A stretch of DNA of 64,000 nt from DAOUAE01 sp034433795 (GTDB taxonomy: Bacteria > Chloroflexota > UBA6077 > FW602-bin22 > DAOUAE01): contig DAOUAE010000017.1 in assembly GCA_034433795.1 (NCBI GenBank), positions 1 to 64,000 on the forward strand, given 5' to 3'. Of the stretch, positions 36,727 through 45,094 are shown piece by piece (the stretch's first letter is position 1; each line of letters starts with the position of its first letter). Position numbers and translations under genes: made by a program. Under the pieces are notes generated by a model, which was not told where the DNA came from, did not search any database, and saw only the letters and a program-made list of their open reading frames with translations.

Positions 36727-37572
36727 ATGGCGCTGGTCCTCTCTCACGTCCAGGTCGAACCGCTCTGGCAGGCCCGGCAGGCCGGGCAGACGACCGCCGA
36801 AACCTCGCCCGATCTGGGGCGCAGCCGCGTGAGCGTCCGGCTCACGACGGAGGGGGTCGTGTTCCCCGACGGCACGTTCCTGGACTGGGAGACGCTGGCG
36901 GCCATCCGGACCGCCTCCACCCGCTGCTTTGTGGTGGCCGACGGCCAGGTCCGGCCCATCGAGGCCTTCTCGACGGAGACCAACCGCGTCTACAGCCTGT
37001 TCCCCACCCGCAGCGCGCCGACGCTCCTGGTCTCGGGCATCCCCATGCACCGGACCAAGGACATCGATCCCCTGGAAGACACCGCCCGGAAGGTGCGGAC
37101 CATCGCCCCGCTGCGGGGACGGGTGCTCGACACCTGCACTGGCCTGGGCTACACCGCCATCGCCGCCGCCCGCACGGCCGAGGAGGTGGTGACCATCGAA
37201 CTCGACCCGCTGGTGCTGGCGATCGCCCGCCAGAACCCCTGGTCGCAGGAGCTCTTCCAGGACCCCCGGATCGTCCAGCGGATCGGCGACACCAGCGACC
37301 TCGTCGCCGAGTTCCCCGACCAGAGCTTCTCGCGGATCATCCACGATCCCCCGGCCTTCAGCCTGGCCGGGGAGCTCTACGCCGGGGCCTTCTACCGCCA
37401 GCTCTACCGGGTGCTGCGCTGGAAGGGACGCCTCTTCCACTACGTCGGCGACCTGACGAGCCCCGCCGGCCAGCGCATCGCCCGGGGAGTCGCCCGCCGT
37501 CTCCAGGAGGCCGGTTTCCGGCGGGTGATCCCGCGCCCTGAGGCCTTTGGCTTTGTCGCCTACAAAGAGTGA
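36727..37572 (+). CDS. Class I SAM-dependent methyltransferase-like protein, possibly SOS-controlled
   Basis: 281 residues. The N-terminal half (1-135) has strands VSVRLTTEGVVFPDG and the Cys-containing TRCFVVADGQ. The Rossmann SAM site follows: GRVLDTCTGLGYTAIAAARTAEEVVTIELDP split over motif I and the acidic loop, then IIHDPPAFS (a DPPxF motif like the NPPY catalytic loop of N-methyltransferases) and LFHYVGD. The target could be RNA, DNA or a small molecule. The frame is open far upstream, but ATG 36727 opens the recognisable domain. A LexA-type box lies in its leader. It converges on an SDR gene with no gap. Confidence 0.8.
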   Translation: MALVLSHVQVEPLWQARQAGQTTAETSPDLGRSRVSVRLTTEGVVFPDGTFLDWETLAAIRTASTRCFVVADGQVRPIEAFSTETNRVYSLFPTRSAPTLLVSGIPMHRTKDIDPLEDTARKVRTIAPLRGRVLDTCTGLGYTAIAAARTAEEVVTIELDPLVLAIARQNPWSQELFQDPRIVQRIGDTSDLVAEFPDQSFSRIIHDPPAFSLAGELYAGAFYRQLYRVLRWKGRLFHYVGDLTSPAGQRIARGVARRLQEAGFRRVIPRPEAFGFVAYKE

Positions 37573-38340
37573 TCAGCGCCGCTCCAGGGCCGCCCGTCGC
37601 ACCGGCGAGTCCACGAAGAGGTGGTCGCCGCCGTCGATGTCGAGCACCAGCCCGGTCAGCCAGGCCGCCTCGTCCGAGGCCAGATAGAGAGCGGCGTAGG
37701 CCACGTCCACCGCGCTGCCCAGCCGCTCCAGCCGGCGGGGCGGTGGGGCGACCGGCCCCAGCGGCAGCGGCTCCCAGATGAGCCCCGGACAGAGGGCGTG
37801 AACCCGGATATTGTGGCGGTAGAGTTCGCGGGCCAGGTTACGGGCCGCGCCGATGAGCCCGGTCTTGGCAGCGGCGTAGGCGCTGTTGCTGTCCAGCCGG
37901 ACCTTCTCGCCGGCGCTGACCGTCAGAATGACCCCTCCCCCGCTTTCGATCAGCAGCGGCACCGCCCGCCGGACGCACAGGGAGAATGTGCGGAGATTGT
38001 TGCGCAGCGCCCCCTCCCAGAAGTCCGGCGCCAGCCGGGCGACATCGTGCTCCGCCGAGAAGTAGCCGCCGGCGTTGTGGTAGAGGATGTCGAGGCGGCC
38101 GAAGCGCTCGCGCACCACCGCGAAGACCCGCTCGACATCCTCCTCGCGGGTGAGGTCGGCCTGGATGGTGTGGGCCACGCCGCCCTGGCTGACAATGAAG
38201 GCCGCCGTCTCGGCCATCGGCTCGGCCCGCCGGGCGGTCAACACCACCTGGGCCCCCTCCTGCGCGAAGAGGATGGGCACCGCCCGACCCATGTTGGTCC
38301 CGGCGCCGGCGATCAGCGCCACCTTGCCCTGGAGTCGCAT
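37573..38340 (-). CDS. Short-chain dehydrogenase/reductase
   Basis: 255 residues, classical SDR fold. The nucleotide loop is GAGTNMGRA (a variant of TGxxxGxG), with NAGG in the middle and the catalytic Ser in LTVSAGEK and Tyr/Lys in YAAAK. The pattern after it (NIRVHALCPGLI) and the C-terminal DIDGGDHLFVD are usual. Cofactor preference is unclear; the Arg pair after strand 2 (LTARRAE) leans toward NADPH. It stands upstream of no obvious partner and converges with the methyltransferase. Confidence 0.9.
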   Translation of the reverse strand: MRLQGKVALIAGAGTNMGRAVPILFAQEGAQVVLTARRAEPMAETAAFIVSQGGVAHTIQADLTREEDVERVFAVVRERFGRLDILYHNAGGYFSAEHDVARLAPDFWEGALRNNLRTFSLCVRRAVPLLIESGGGVILTVSAGEKVRLDSNSAYAAAKTGLIGAARNLARELYRHNIRVHALCPGLIWEPLPLGPVAPPPRRLERLGSAVDVAYAALYLASDEAAWLTGLVLDIDGGDHLFVDSPVRRAALERR

Positions 38341-38385
38341 CGTCTCCTCCCAACCACGCGGTCATCCTGACATTTCGTGGAGCGC

Positions 38386-40710
38386 TCAGCCGCCCCCGCC
38401 CGGCCGGGCCGCCTGCTGAATGGCCTGCCAGACGCGCTCGGGCGTCAGCGGCATCGTCAGGTCCCGCACCCCCAGCGGCCAGAGGGCGTCCAGAACGGCG
38501 TTGACGATGGCCGCCGGGGCGGCGATGGTCCCGGCCTCGCCCACCCCCTTGGCGCCGAGCGGGTTGAGCGGCGAGGGCGTGACCGTCTCGGCCAGGTCGA
38601 AGAAGGGGAGATCATCGGCGTGCGGCAGCCAGTAGTCCAGCAGCGAACCGGTCAGCAGCTGCCCCTCCGGATCGTAGCGCAGCCACTCGCCCAGCGCCTC
38701 GCCGGCTCCCTGGGCCAGCCCGCCGTGCAACTGGGCGGCCACCAGGCGCGGGTTGACCGCCGGGCCGCAGTCGTGGACCAGGGCCAGCCGCCGCAGGCGC
38801 ACCACACCGGTCTCCCGGTCCACCGTCACCACCGCCACGCCGGTGCCGAAGGCGAAGGCCTCGCCCGGCGCCTCAAAGCGCGTCTCGGCCTGGAGAGGAC
38901 CAGAGAGATCTGGCGGCAGATCGCCGCTCAGCGCGGCCCGGGCCACGGCGGCCCAGGTCACCGCCCGCACCCGGCCCGGCACGCCGGCCACCACGAAGCG
39001 CCCATCCTGGAGACGCACATCGTCCGGCGCCGCCTCCAGAAGGTGAGCGGCGATGCGCCGGGCCCGCTCCACCACCTCGGTCGCCGCCACCGCCACCGCG
39101 CTCCCGCCCAGGGCCAGGCTCCGGCTGCCGAAGGTGCCGATCCCGGGCAGGCCGTCGGCGGTATCGCCCTGGCGGACGACCACCGCCTCGATCGGCACGC
39201 CCAGCCGGTCGGCGACGATCTGGGCGAACGTGGTGGCGTGGCCCTGCCCCTGGGGGACCGACCCGCTCACCACCACGACCCGCCCGTCGGGCTCGACCCG
39301 CACCCGGCCGCTCTCCCAGCCGCCGCCGGTCGGCTCGATGTAACTCATCAGGCCGACGCCCAGGAGTTCGCGGTCGCGCGCCGGATCCTGAGCCCGCTGG
39401 CGGGCCCGCAGGGCGGCGTAGTCCACCAGGGCCAGCGCCCGGTCGAGGGCCGCGGCGTAGTGGCCGCTGTCGTAGACCGTCCCCAGGGCCGTCCGGTAGG
39501 GGAAGGCGGTGGGCGGAACGAAGTTGCGTCGGCGGACCTCCGCCGGGTCCAGGCCACGGTCCCGGGCCAGCGTCTCGACCAGGCGTTCGATGATGTAGGC
39601 GGCCTCGGGTCGCCCGGCTCCCCGGTAGGCGCCGGTCGGCCCGGTGTGGGTGTAGACGCCGGCCACCTCGACCGCCGCCGCCGGGATGTCGTAGGGGCCA
39701 GTCAGCAGGGCGACGATGCGCCGGGCCGGTCCCTCCGAGCCGGCGTAGGCCCCGAGGTTGGTCAGCGCCCGCACCCGCAGCCCCTGAATCCGTCCCGCCG
39801 GGCTGGCTGCCAGCTCGGCCTCGACCACCGTCTCCCGGCTGGCCGGGGTGGCCAGAAAGTCCTCGCGCCGGGTGGCCAGCCAGCGGACCGGCCGGCCCAG
39901 ATGTCGGGCGGCCCAGGCGACCAGAAGGTACTCGGGGTAGACCGGGCCGCGGACGCCGAAACCGCCCCCGACATCGGGGGCGATGACCCGGACGCGCTCG
40001 GCCGGAAGATCCAGCGCGCGAACCAGCGCCTGGTGGACCCGCCAGGGGGCCTGCGTGGGGCACCAGACGGTGAGCCGTCCGGCCGCCGCGTCCCACTCGG
40101 CCAGGGCTCCGACCGGTTCCAACGGCACGCCGGCCAGCCGGGGGATGGTGAAGCGCTGCCGGATCCGGACCGCGGCCTGGGCGAAGGCCCGGTCGGCGGC
40201 GGCCGCGTCGCCCCGGCGGAGGGTGAAGGCCCGGTTGGTGCCCAGCGCCGGGTGAACAAGCGGCGCCCCGGGCGCCAGAGCGGCCTCGGGGTCGGCCACG
40301 GCGGGCAGCGGGGAGTAATCCACCTGAACCAGCGCGGCGGCGTCGAGGGCCTGGGCCAGCGTCTCGGCGACGACCGCCGCCACCGGCTGGCCGACCATCC
40401 GCACCACCCCACGGGCCAGGACCGGCGCCGCCACCAGCTGGCCGGTCTCACTCGCCGTCACCGGCGGCTCGCTGAAGGCTGGTGGCAGATCAGCCGCCGT
40501 CAGCACCGCCAGGACGCCGGGGGCGCCGGCCGCCGCCCGGGTGTCCAGGCGGTCGAGACGGGCGTGGGCGTACGGGCTGCGGACCAGGACCAGCTGGACC
40601 ATCCCCGGCCGGCGCAGATCGGCCAGGTACCGGCCCTGGCCGCGGACCAGACGGCCATCTTCAAAGGGGCGGAGCGGCTGGCCGACCAGCGGCCTCAGGG
40701 GCTCGACCAT
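38386..40710 (-). CDS. Xanthine dehydrogenase/CoxL family molybdenum hydroxylase large subunit (form II type)
   Basis: 774 residues, the molybdopterin-cytosine-dinucleotide-binding large subunit. The order is an a/b hammerhead domain (about 15-130, GRLVRGQGRYLADL), then the Mo-binding domain with GGGFG, the active-site loop GAYRGAGRPE (360-369) and GAKGVGEAG near 720 holding the catalytic Glu. The AYRGAGR loop is the form II signature, not the Cys-containing AYRCSFR of true CO dehydrogenase, so the substrate is probably not CO. No small 2Fe-2S or medium FAD subunit gene is adjacent, which is unusual. The start could also be GTG 40716. Confidence 0.88.
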   Translation of the reverse strand: MVEPLRPLVGQPLRPFEDGRLVRGQGRYLADLRRPGMVQLVLVRSPYAHARLDRLDTRAAAGAPGVLAVLTAADLPPAFSEPPVTASETGQLVAAPVLARGVVRMVGQPVAAVVAETLAQALDAAALVQVDYSPLPAVADPEAALAPGAPLVHPALGTNRAFTLRRGDAAAADRAFAQAAVRIRQRFTIPRLAGVPLEPVGALAEWDAAAGRLTVWCPTQAPWRVHQALVRALDLPAERVRVIAPDVGGGFGVRGPVYPEYLLVAWAARHLGRPVRWLATRREDFLATPASRETVVEAELAASPAGRIQGLRVRALTNLGAYAGSEGPARRIVALLTGPYDIPAAAVEVAGVYTHTGPTGAYRGAGRPEAAYIIERLVETLARDRGLDPAEVRRRNFVPPTAFPYRTALGTVYDSGHYAAALDRALALVDYAALRARQRAQDPARDRELLGVGLMSYIEPTGGGWESGRVRVEPDGRVVVVSGSVPQGQGHATTFAQIVADRLGVPIEAVVVRQGDTADGLPGIGTFGSRSLALGGSAVAVAATEVVERARRIAAHLLEAAPDDVRLQDGRFVVAGVPGRVRAVTWAAVARAALSGDLPPDLSGPLQAETRFEAPGEAFAFGTGVAVVTVDRETGVVRLRRLALVHDCGPAVNPRLVAAQLHGGLAQGAGEALGEWLRYDPEGQLLTGSLLDYWLPHADDLPFFDLAETVTPSPLNPLGAKGVGEAGTIAAPAAIVNAVLDALWPLGVRDLTMPLTPERVWQAIQQAARPGGGG

Positions 40711-40897
40711 TGGCACCTCGCGCGGAAGAGATCGCCCTCCGGGCTCTGGCGCTCAGTATGGGCGAAGCGCGCCCGTGCGTCAAGCGGACCGCTCCCTGCG
40801 CCGGGCCCCCCACGGCGGAATCCACCGTCAGTGACCGGACACAAAGCGGCCCCCGAACCGGGGAGGTCCAGGGGCCATGGCCCGGCGCGGGCGGTCG

Positions 40898-41176
40898 CTA
40901 GGAGGTCGGCGCCGGCGAGGGCGCCTGGGCTGCCAGCCAGGCTTCGATGGGTTTGGTGATCTCGTTCAGCTCGGGGAACCGGCCGGTCTGGGCTTTGGAG
41001 AAGATCAGCTGGTCGTTGAGTTTGACCTCGAAACGCCCGCCCACCCCGGCCACCAGCGTGATCGACTCGACCTTATCAGGGTAACGGGTCATCACCTCGG
41101 CTGCCATCCAGGCAGCCCGCAGCATGTGGCGTCAGGGGACGCAGTACTCGATCTCCAGGCGGAATTTGTCGGCCAT
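40898..41176 (-). CDS. SelW/Rdx-family selenoprotein with in-frame TGA (Sec15)
   Basis: A 92-residue thioredoxin-like protein of the SelW/Rdx family, read through an in-frame TGA at 41132-41134. It begins MADKFRLEIEYCVP, then Sec15, then RHMLRAAWMAAEV, giving the family's CxxU redox motif (Cys12-Val-Pro-Sec15). The rest matches the family: VESITLVAGVGGRFEVKLND, then LIFSKAQTGRFPELNEI. A strong GGGAGGGG site precedes ATG 41176. The TGA is followed at the right distance by a SECIS-like hairpin. Ordinary gene callers would report a 75-residue fragment from Met18 or miss it. A Cys-to-stop mutation is the alternative, but the hairpin argues for selenocysteine. Confidence 0.85.
41099..41134 (-). 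promoter_or_regulatory. Bacterial SECIS element downstream of the Sec codon
   Basis: Starting 14 bases after the TGA, GGCTGCC (41117-41111) pairs perfectly with GGCAGCC (41105-41099) around the loop TGGAT. The apical loop begins 21 bases after TGA and has G as its second base. Both agree with the published bacterial SECIS consensus: a 16-37 base distance, and a G among the first two loop bases. Confidence 0.8.
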
Positions 41177-41282
41177 ACGCACCCCTCCCGTGGAATCTCC
41201 GCAGGCCAGGCGAGGGCTCTGCGTTTCTTAGGATAGCGCCGTTCCCGACCGCCTGTCAAGGCAGCCGGGCAGCCCGACCATC

Positions 41283-41311
41283 TTGGCAACGCCCCCACAC
41301 CCTGCTATACT
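41283..41311 (+). promoter_or_regulatory. Promoter of the Ldh2-family dehydrogenase operon
   Basis: TTGGCA (41283-41288), 17-base spacer, TATACT (41306-41311), preceded by TGC as an extended -10. It may drive the dehydrogenase, mutarotase, small ORF, amidase and MFS genes, which are closely spaced. Confidence 0.65.
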
Positions 41312-41344
41312 GGGCCCGGTTCGACTCTCCCCAAGGAGGCCCCG

Positions 41345-42421
41345 GTGCTGGTCTTTCCGGCTGAGCGGCTCCAGGCGCTGACCCAGGCTATCTTCGAGCG
41401 GGTCGGGGCGCCCCCTGATATCGCCCAGCGGGTGGCCGAGGCCCTGGTCGAGAGCAACCTGGCCGGCCACGACTCCCACGGCGTCATCCGCATTCCCAGC
41501 TATGTCGAGGCGGTCCGGCGGGGTCACGTCATCCCCGACGCCCGCCCCACCGTCCAGAAAGAGAGCGCGGTCCTGGCCCTGGTGGATGGTGGCTGGGCCT
41601 TCGGCCAGGTCTCAGCCGCCTTCGCCACCGACCTGGCCGTCCGCAAGGCCAGAGAGCACGGCCTGGCAGTGGTGGGCATCGTCCGCTGCACCCACATCGG
41701 CCGGCTGGGCGAGTACCCGACGATGGCCGCCGCCCAGAACGTCGCCAGCCTGATCGTGGCCGGCGGGTTCGGCGGCCCGGGGGCCACCGCCGCCCCCTAC
41801 GGTGGCGCCCGCCCCCTCTTCGGCACCAACCCCCTGGCCATCGGCTTTCCGGTCAAAGACCGCCCGCCGGTCATCATCGATTTCGCCACCACCGCCGTGG
41901 CCGCCGGCAAGATCCAGGTGGCCCTGGCCAAAGGCGAGCCGCTCCCGCCCGGCGCCATCCTGGACCGCCACGGCCGACCGACCACCGACCCCCGGGACTA
42001 CTACGAGGGGGGAATGCTCCTGCCCTTCGGCGGGCACAAGGGCTACGGGCTGGCGGTGGCGGTTGAACTGCTGGGACGGGTCCTGACCGGCGCGGACCTC
42101 TTCGCCGAGCCGGGACGGGGCGGCCCGGTCTACGAGCGGAGCGGCGTCCTGATCCTGGCCATCGCCACCGGCGCCTTCCAGGATGTCGAGACGGTGCTGG
42201 CCGAGGCCGCCCGCACTGTCGCCCGGATCAAGGCGGTCCCACCGGCCGAGGGCTTCGCCGAAGTCCTGGTGCCGGGCGAGCCCGAGTTCCGCACCCGCGC
42301 GGAGCGACTGCGGACCGGCCTCCCCGTCCCGGAGACCACCTGGCACGCCATCGTCCAGACAGCCCAGTCCCTCGGCCTCGACGTGAGCCTTTTCGGGCTG
42401 CCAGCGACCGTGGGAGGATGA
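41345..42421 (+). CDS. Ldh_2 family malate/L-lactate/ureidoglycolate-type dehydrogenase
   Basis: 358 residues of the NAD(P)-dependent Ldh_2 (MdH-like) fold, distinct from Rossmann lactate dehydrogenases. The family signatures are HDSHGVIRIPSY (52-63), the GGARPLFGTNPLAIGFP block and FGGHKGYGLAVAVELL. Members reduce 2-keto acids such as oxaloacetate, pyruvate, sulfopyruvate or ureidoglycolate; the sequence alone does not fix the substrate. GTG 41345 follows AAGGAGG. Close neighbours (mutarotase, amidase, MFS) suggest a catabolic or transport cluster. Confidence 0.9.
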   Translation: MLVFPAERLQALTQAIFERVGAPPDIAQRVAEALVESNLAGHDSHGVIRIPSYVEAVRRGHVIPDARPTVQKESAVLALVDGGWAFGQVSAAFATDLAVRKAREHGLAVVGIVRCTHIGRLGEYPTMAAAQNVASLIVAGGFGGPGATAAPYGGARPLFGTNPLAIGFPVKDRPPVIIDFATTAVAAGKIQVALAKGEPLPPGAILDRHGRPTTDPRDYYEGGMLLPFGGHKGYGLAVAVELLGRVLTGADLFAEPGRGGPVYERSGVLILAIATGAFQDVETVLAEAARTVARIKAVPPAEGFAEVLVPGEPEFRTRAERLRTGLPVPETTWHAIVQTAQSLGLDVSLFGLPATVGG

Positions 42422-42425
42422 GCCG

Positions 42426-43436
42426 ATGGCCGAGCGCTTCGCGGTCGACACCGAGGCCCGAGCCGACCTGGGGGTCACCGTCTACCGGCTGGAGGACCGG
42501 GAGAGCGGGCTTCAGGCCACCGTCGTCCCGGCCTGGGGCAGCACGCTCCTCAGCCTGCAGGCCCCCATCCGGGGCCGCCCGCTTGAATTTATGCTCATGG
42601 CCCCGCCGGAGGAGATCCGCCGGGCTCCCAGCAGCTACGGCACCCCGGTTCTTTTCCCCTTCCCGAACCGGATCCGCCACGCCCGCTTCACCTTCGCCGG
42701 CCGGACCTACCATCTCCCGGTCAACCACAGCCATGGCCACCACATCCACGGCCTGGTGCGCGATCTCCCCTGGCGAGTGACCGCCACCGCCACCCAGGGC
42801 AGCGCCAGCCTGACGACCGAGATCGCCCACACCGACCATCCGGTCTTCGCCGAATGTTACCCCTTCCCCTTTACCCTGGCTCTCATATTCAGTCTGCGCG
42901 GCCCCCGGCTGGAGATCACCGCCGACGTCCACAACTACGGCGAGCACGGGATGCCGATGGGCTTCGGCCTCCACCCCTACTTCGCCCTGCCCATCGTCCC
43001 CGAGGGCCGGCGTCAGGACTGCCTCATCCAGATCCCGGCCGGCCACCAGTGGCGGCTGGACGACGAACTCCTGCCGACCGGCGAGGTGATCCCGGTCCCG
43101 CCGGAACGCGACTTCCGCCAGCTGCGCCCCCTCGATGAGGTCTACCTGGACGACGTTTACACGCGCCTGGAGCGGCTGGAGGACGGCAGCAGCCTCTGCC
43201 GGCTGGTGGACCCCCAGGCCTCGGCCCAGGTCGCCGTCCGGGCCGACAGTCAGTTCCGGGAGTGGGTGGTCTACGCTCCCCCACACCGGCCGACCCTCTG
43301 CTTCGAGCCCTACACCTGCCCGACCGACGCGCCCAATCTGCAGGAGCGCGGGCTCGACGCCGGGCTGATCGTCGTGCCCCCCGGCGGGCACTGGACCGGC
43401 ACCGTCTGGTTCGAGGTCGGCCCGGCCACCCTCTGA
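42426..43436 (+). CDS. Aldose 1-epimerase (mutarotase) family protein
   Basis: 336 residues with a beta-supersandwich fold. Catalytic and sugar-contact residues of the family can be seen: Asn/Arg in FPFPNRIRH, His in NHSHGHHIHGL, His in GFGLHPYFALP and Glu in CFEPYTCPTDAPN. It interconverts the alpha and beta anomers of an aldose in the cytosol; the specific sugar is unknown. It begins 4 bases after the dehydrogenase stop, so the pair is cotranscribed. Confidence 0.9.
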   Translation: MAERFAVDTEARADLGVTVYRLEDRESGLQATVVPAWGSTLLSLQAPIRGRPLEFMLMAPPEEIRRAPSSYGTPVLFPFPNRIRHARFTFAGRTYHLPVNHSHGHHIHGLVRDLPWRVTATATQGSASLTTEIAHTDHPVFAECYPFPFTLALIFSLRGPRLEITADVHNYGEHGMPMGFGLHPYFALPIVPEGRRQDCLIQIPAGHQWRLDDELLPTGEVIPVPPERDFRQLRPLDEVYLDDVYTRLERLEDGSSLCRLVDPQASAQVAVRADSQFREWVVYAPPHRPTLCFEPYTCPTDAPNLQERGLDAGLIVVPPGGHWTGTVWFEVGPATL

Positions 43437-43447
43437 GGAGACCGACG

Positions 43448-43666
43448 ATGCGCGAGTATCCGCTGGCGCCGGAGACCATCACCGAGGCGGACCTGGTCCA
43501 CCTGCACACGCTGGTCGAGTGGGCCGACCTGCCGCCGCCGGCCGCGCGGGAGACGACCGTGGCCCGGGCGGTGCTCGACCTGCGGCAGCGGGCCGCCCGG
43601 CTGCGGCAGGCCGGCCTGCGCCCGACCGACGAGCCGCCCGTTCTGTACCATAACCCTCGCCTGTAG
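43448..43666 (+). CDS. Hypothetical protein, 72 aa
   Basis: A short acidic/basic helical protein starting MREYPLAPETITEADLVHLH and continuing with a Leu/Ala/Arg-rich stretch (VARAVLDLRQRAARLRQAGLR). GAGGAG stands 8 bases ahead of ATG 43448. It is packed 11 bases after the mutarotase and 9 bases before the amidase, so it is very probably translated as part of the operon. No family is recognised; the predicted helices at 13-22 and 34-56 could form a helical hairpin. Confidence 0.65.
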   Translation: MREYPLAPETITEADLVHLHTLVEWADLPPPAARETTVARAVLDLRQRAARLRQAGLRPTDEPPVLYHNPRL

Positions 43667-43675
43667 AGGAGCGCC

Positions 43676-45094
43676 GTGGCCGCCACCGACCTGCCCTTCC
43701 TCAGCCTCACCGATCTCCGACGGCTCTACCAGCAGCGCGCCCTCTCGCCGGTCGAGGTGACCCGGGCCTGTCTGGAGCAGATCGAACGGCTGAACCCGAC
43801 CCTCAACGCCCTCCTGACCGTCACCGCCGAGATGGCCCTGGCCAGCGCTCGGGCGGCCGAGGAGCGCTGGGGCCGGGGCGAACCGGTCCCTCCGCTCCTG
43901 GGCGTGCCGATGACCCTCAAGGACCTCATCGACACCGCCGGCGTGCGCACCACCTACGGCAGCGCCCTGACCGAGCGCCACGTCCCCACGACCGATGCCA
44001 CGGTGGTCCACCGGCTCAAGAGCGCCGGAGCGGTCCTCCTGGGCAAGGCGGCCCTGCACGAATGGGCCTTCGGCGTCACCAACGACAACCCCCACTTCGG
44101 TCCGACCCGCAACCCCTGGGACCCGACCCGCATCCCCGGCGGCTCCTCGGGCGGCTCGGCGGCGGCCCTGGCCGCCGGCATGGGCGCGGGCTCGGTCGGC
44201 ACTGACACCGGCGGCTCGATCCGCATCCCGGCGGCCCTCTGCGGGGTCGTCGGCCTCAAGCCGACCTTCGGCCGGATCAGCCGGGCCGGTGTGTATCCGC
44301 TGGCCTGGTCGCTTGACCACGTCGGCCCCATGGCCCGGACGGTCGCCGATGTGGCCCTGCTTCTCGAGGTGATGGCCGGGCCCGACCCGGCCGATCCCGC
44401 CACGGTGGGCCTTCCGCCGCTGGCGCGGCCGGCCCTGGAGACAGCGGGCGATCTGCAGGGGCTGCGGCTGGGCCGGCCGGAGGGGGCGCCCTGGGACGAT
44501 GTCGAGCCGGCGGTGGCGGCGGCCTTTGCGCAGGCCCTGCGCACCCTGACCGATCTGGGGGCCACCGTCCAGCCGGTCTCTCTGCCGGACGCCGACCTCA
44601 TCGCCGCCACCAACCCGCTCATCATCATGGCCGAGGCGGCGACCGTCCACTGGGACCGTCTGCGCGCCGACCCCGACGCCTACGGCCCCGACGTGCGGAC
44701 CCGTCTGGAGGCCGGAGCCACCATTCTGGCCGCCGACTACCTGCGGGCCCAGCAGGCCCGCCGGCGGCTGATCGCGGCGATGCGGGCGCTCTTCACCACC
44801 GTCGATCTCCTGGTTCTCCCGACCACGCCGGCGGCCGCGCCGCCCATCGGCGCCCGCGAGATCGCGCTGCCCAGCGGGCCGGTCGAGACCCGCCTGGCCC
44901 TGACCCGCTTCACCAACCTCTTCAACCTCACCGGCCTGCCGGCCCTCTCGGTCCCAGCCGGCTTCACCCCCGATGGCCGCCCGGTTGGCCTCCAGATCGT
45001 CGGGCCGGCCGACAGCGAGGCCGTGGTCCTGCGGGTCGGCCACCTCTACAGCCAGGCCACGCCCTGGAGCGGGCGACGGCCGCCGCTGGCCTGA
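43676..45094 (+). CDS. Amidase signature family enzyme
   Basis: 472 residues. The Ser-cisSer-Lys triad is Lys82 (GVPMTLKDLID), Ser157 (IPGGSSGGS) and Ser181 (GTDTGGSIRIP). The amidase signature region GSVGTDTGGSIRIPAALCGV and the following KPTFGRISRAG are complete. GatA, the tRNA-dependent amidotransferase subunit, belongs to the same family, but no gatB or gatC is adjacent, and the setting beside a transporter favours a catabolic amidase. GTG 43676 follows GAGGAGCGCC. Its stop overlaps the MFS start by one base. Confidence 0.88.
   Translation: MAATDLPFLSLTDLRRLYQQRALSPVEVTRACLEQIERLNPTLNALLTVTAEMALASARAAEERWGRGEPVPPLLGVPMTLKDLIDTAGVRTTYGSALTERHVPTTDATVVHRLKSAGAVLLGKAALHEWAFGVTNDNPHFGPTRNPWDPTRIPGGSSGGSAAALAAGMGAGSVGTDTGGSIRIPAALCGVVGLKPTFGRISRAGVYPLAWSLDHVGPMARTVADVALLLEVMAGPDPADPATVGLPPLARPALETAGDLQGLRLGRPEGAPWDDVEPAVAAAFAQALRTLTDLGATVQPVSLPDADLIAATNPLIIMAEAATVHWDRLRADPDAYGPDVRTRLEAGATILAADYLRAQQARRRLIAAMRALFTTVDLLVLPTTPAAAPPIGAREIALPSGPVETRLALTRFTNLFNLTGLPALSVPAGFTPDGRPVGLQIVGPADSEAVVLRVGHLYSQATPWSGRRPPLA

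Noticed and set aside
38386..40710. Calling the molybdenum hydroxylase a CO dehydrogenase
   Set aside because: The active-site loop is AYRGAGR, not the Cys-containing form I loop, and the coxS and coxM genes are absent.
38377..40959. 860-codon plus-strand frame over the molybdenum hydroxylase gene
   Set aside because: Shadow of the minus-strand gene, caused by the third-position GC bias; no domain is recognisable.
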